Positions 5,042 through 5,140 of a stretch of 5,140 nucleotides of DNA are shown here, in pieces. A program made the position numbers and the translations under genes. The notes beneath the pieces were generated by a model. The model was not told where the DNA came from and made no database searches. It was given only the letters and a program-made list of their open reading frames with translations. Position 1 is the stretch's first letter, and each line of letters opens with the position of its first letter. Source of the DNA: Oligoflexus sp. GTDB taxonomy: Bacteria > Bdellovibrionota_B > Oligoflexia > Oligoflexales > Oligoflexaceae. The stretch covers positions 1 through 5,140 of the forward strand of contig JASLCY010000268.1 in assembly GCA_030151925.1 (NCBI GenBank), written 5' to 3'.

Positions 5042-5140
5042 ATGAAACTGAGGAACTCTGTCAAATGGATGTTGATCGGCGCATTGACCATGCCCGCGAT
5101 CACAAGTTGCTCCAGCGATGACGAAGGTGGAGACGGTGGG
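5042..5140 (+). CDS. Lipoprotein, N-terminal 33 codons only (3' partial)
   Basis: The frame runs off the right edge. The visible part is a full lipoprotein signal: basic MKLRNSVK, hydrophobic WMLIGALTMPA, then the lipobox ITSC, with C23 as the lipidated cysteine. This is the best lipobox of the three in the window. The mature start, SSDDEGGDGG, is an acidic, Gly-rich flexible tether of the kind seen on surface lipoproteins. +2 Ser predicts outer-membrane sorting by the E. coli rule. Nothing can be said about the function of the rest. It is divergent from srkA and has its own leader and promoter candidate. Confidence 0.8.
   Translation, partial: MKLRNSVKWMLIGALTMPAITSCSSDDEGGDGG

Noticed and set aside
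5020..5121. 33-codon frame starting MSQERTAH with an AGGA 7 nt upstream
   Set aside because: It overlaps the lipoprotein start in another frame, and the lipoprotein has a complete signal peptide and lipobox. A translational-control role is possible but unsupported.

Overview
The window carries five protein-coding genes and no RNA gene, insertion sequence or CRISPR array that I can see. Four of the five look like envelope or surface proteins: three have lipoprotein signal peptides, and the fourth is a repeat-rich protein whose N-terminus lies outside the window. The fifth is a cytoplasmic stress kinase. The tandem 'C-x-x-DG-x-x-x-C ... G-x-x-IAGV-x-G' repeats joined to a DUF1566-like C-terminal domain, relaxed lipoboxes, lipoprotein-dense content and moderate-to-high GC are what I associate with Bdellovibrionota (Oligoflexia and relatives). 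This assignment is inference from protein style. Other delta-proteobacteria-like lineages remain possible.

Layout: (1) 3-1652, plus strand, the 3' part of a large repeat protein that runs off the left edge. It has Cys-paired repeats, a fibronectin-III-like segment and a DUF1566-like domain. (2) 1665-3035, minus strand, a lipoprotein related to zinc-dependent phospholipase C / S1-P1 nuclease. It converges on gene 1 with a 12-nt gap. (3) 3036-3233, a divergent intergenic region with promoter-like AT-rich sequence and a small palindrome. (4) 3234-3713, plus strand, a 159-aa lipoprotein of unknown function with strongly C-ending codon choice. (5) 3723-4736, minus strand, srkA (YihE family) Ser/Thr kinase, converging on gene 4 with a 9-nt gap. 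(6) 4737-5041, a 305-nt divergent intergenic region with a 7-bp inverted repeat directly upstream of a sigma-28-like promoter candidate. (7) 5042 to the right edge, plus strand, the first 33 codons of another lipoprotein.

The genes do not form an operon. They alternate in strand, and each is probably transcribed from its own promoter. The most interesting non-coding signal is a shared element, GCCGTC[G/A]AGTA, upstream of both plus-strand lipoprotein genes (3196-3206 and 4970-4980). In each case a TAAA-like tetramer lies exactly 15 nt upstream, which resembles the flagellar-type sigma-28 promoter architecture. A shorter version (CCGTCAAG) also points toward the phospholipase-like gene. This may be a small regulon of cell-surface lipoproteins, but that is a hypothesis from pattern matching by eye.
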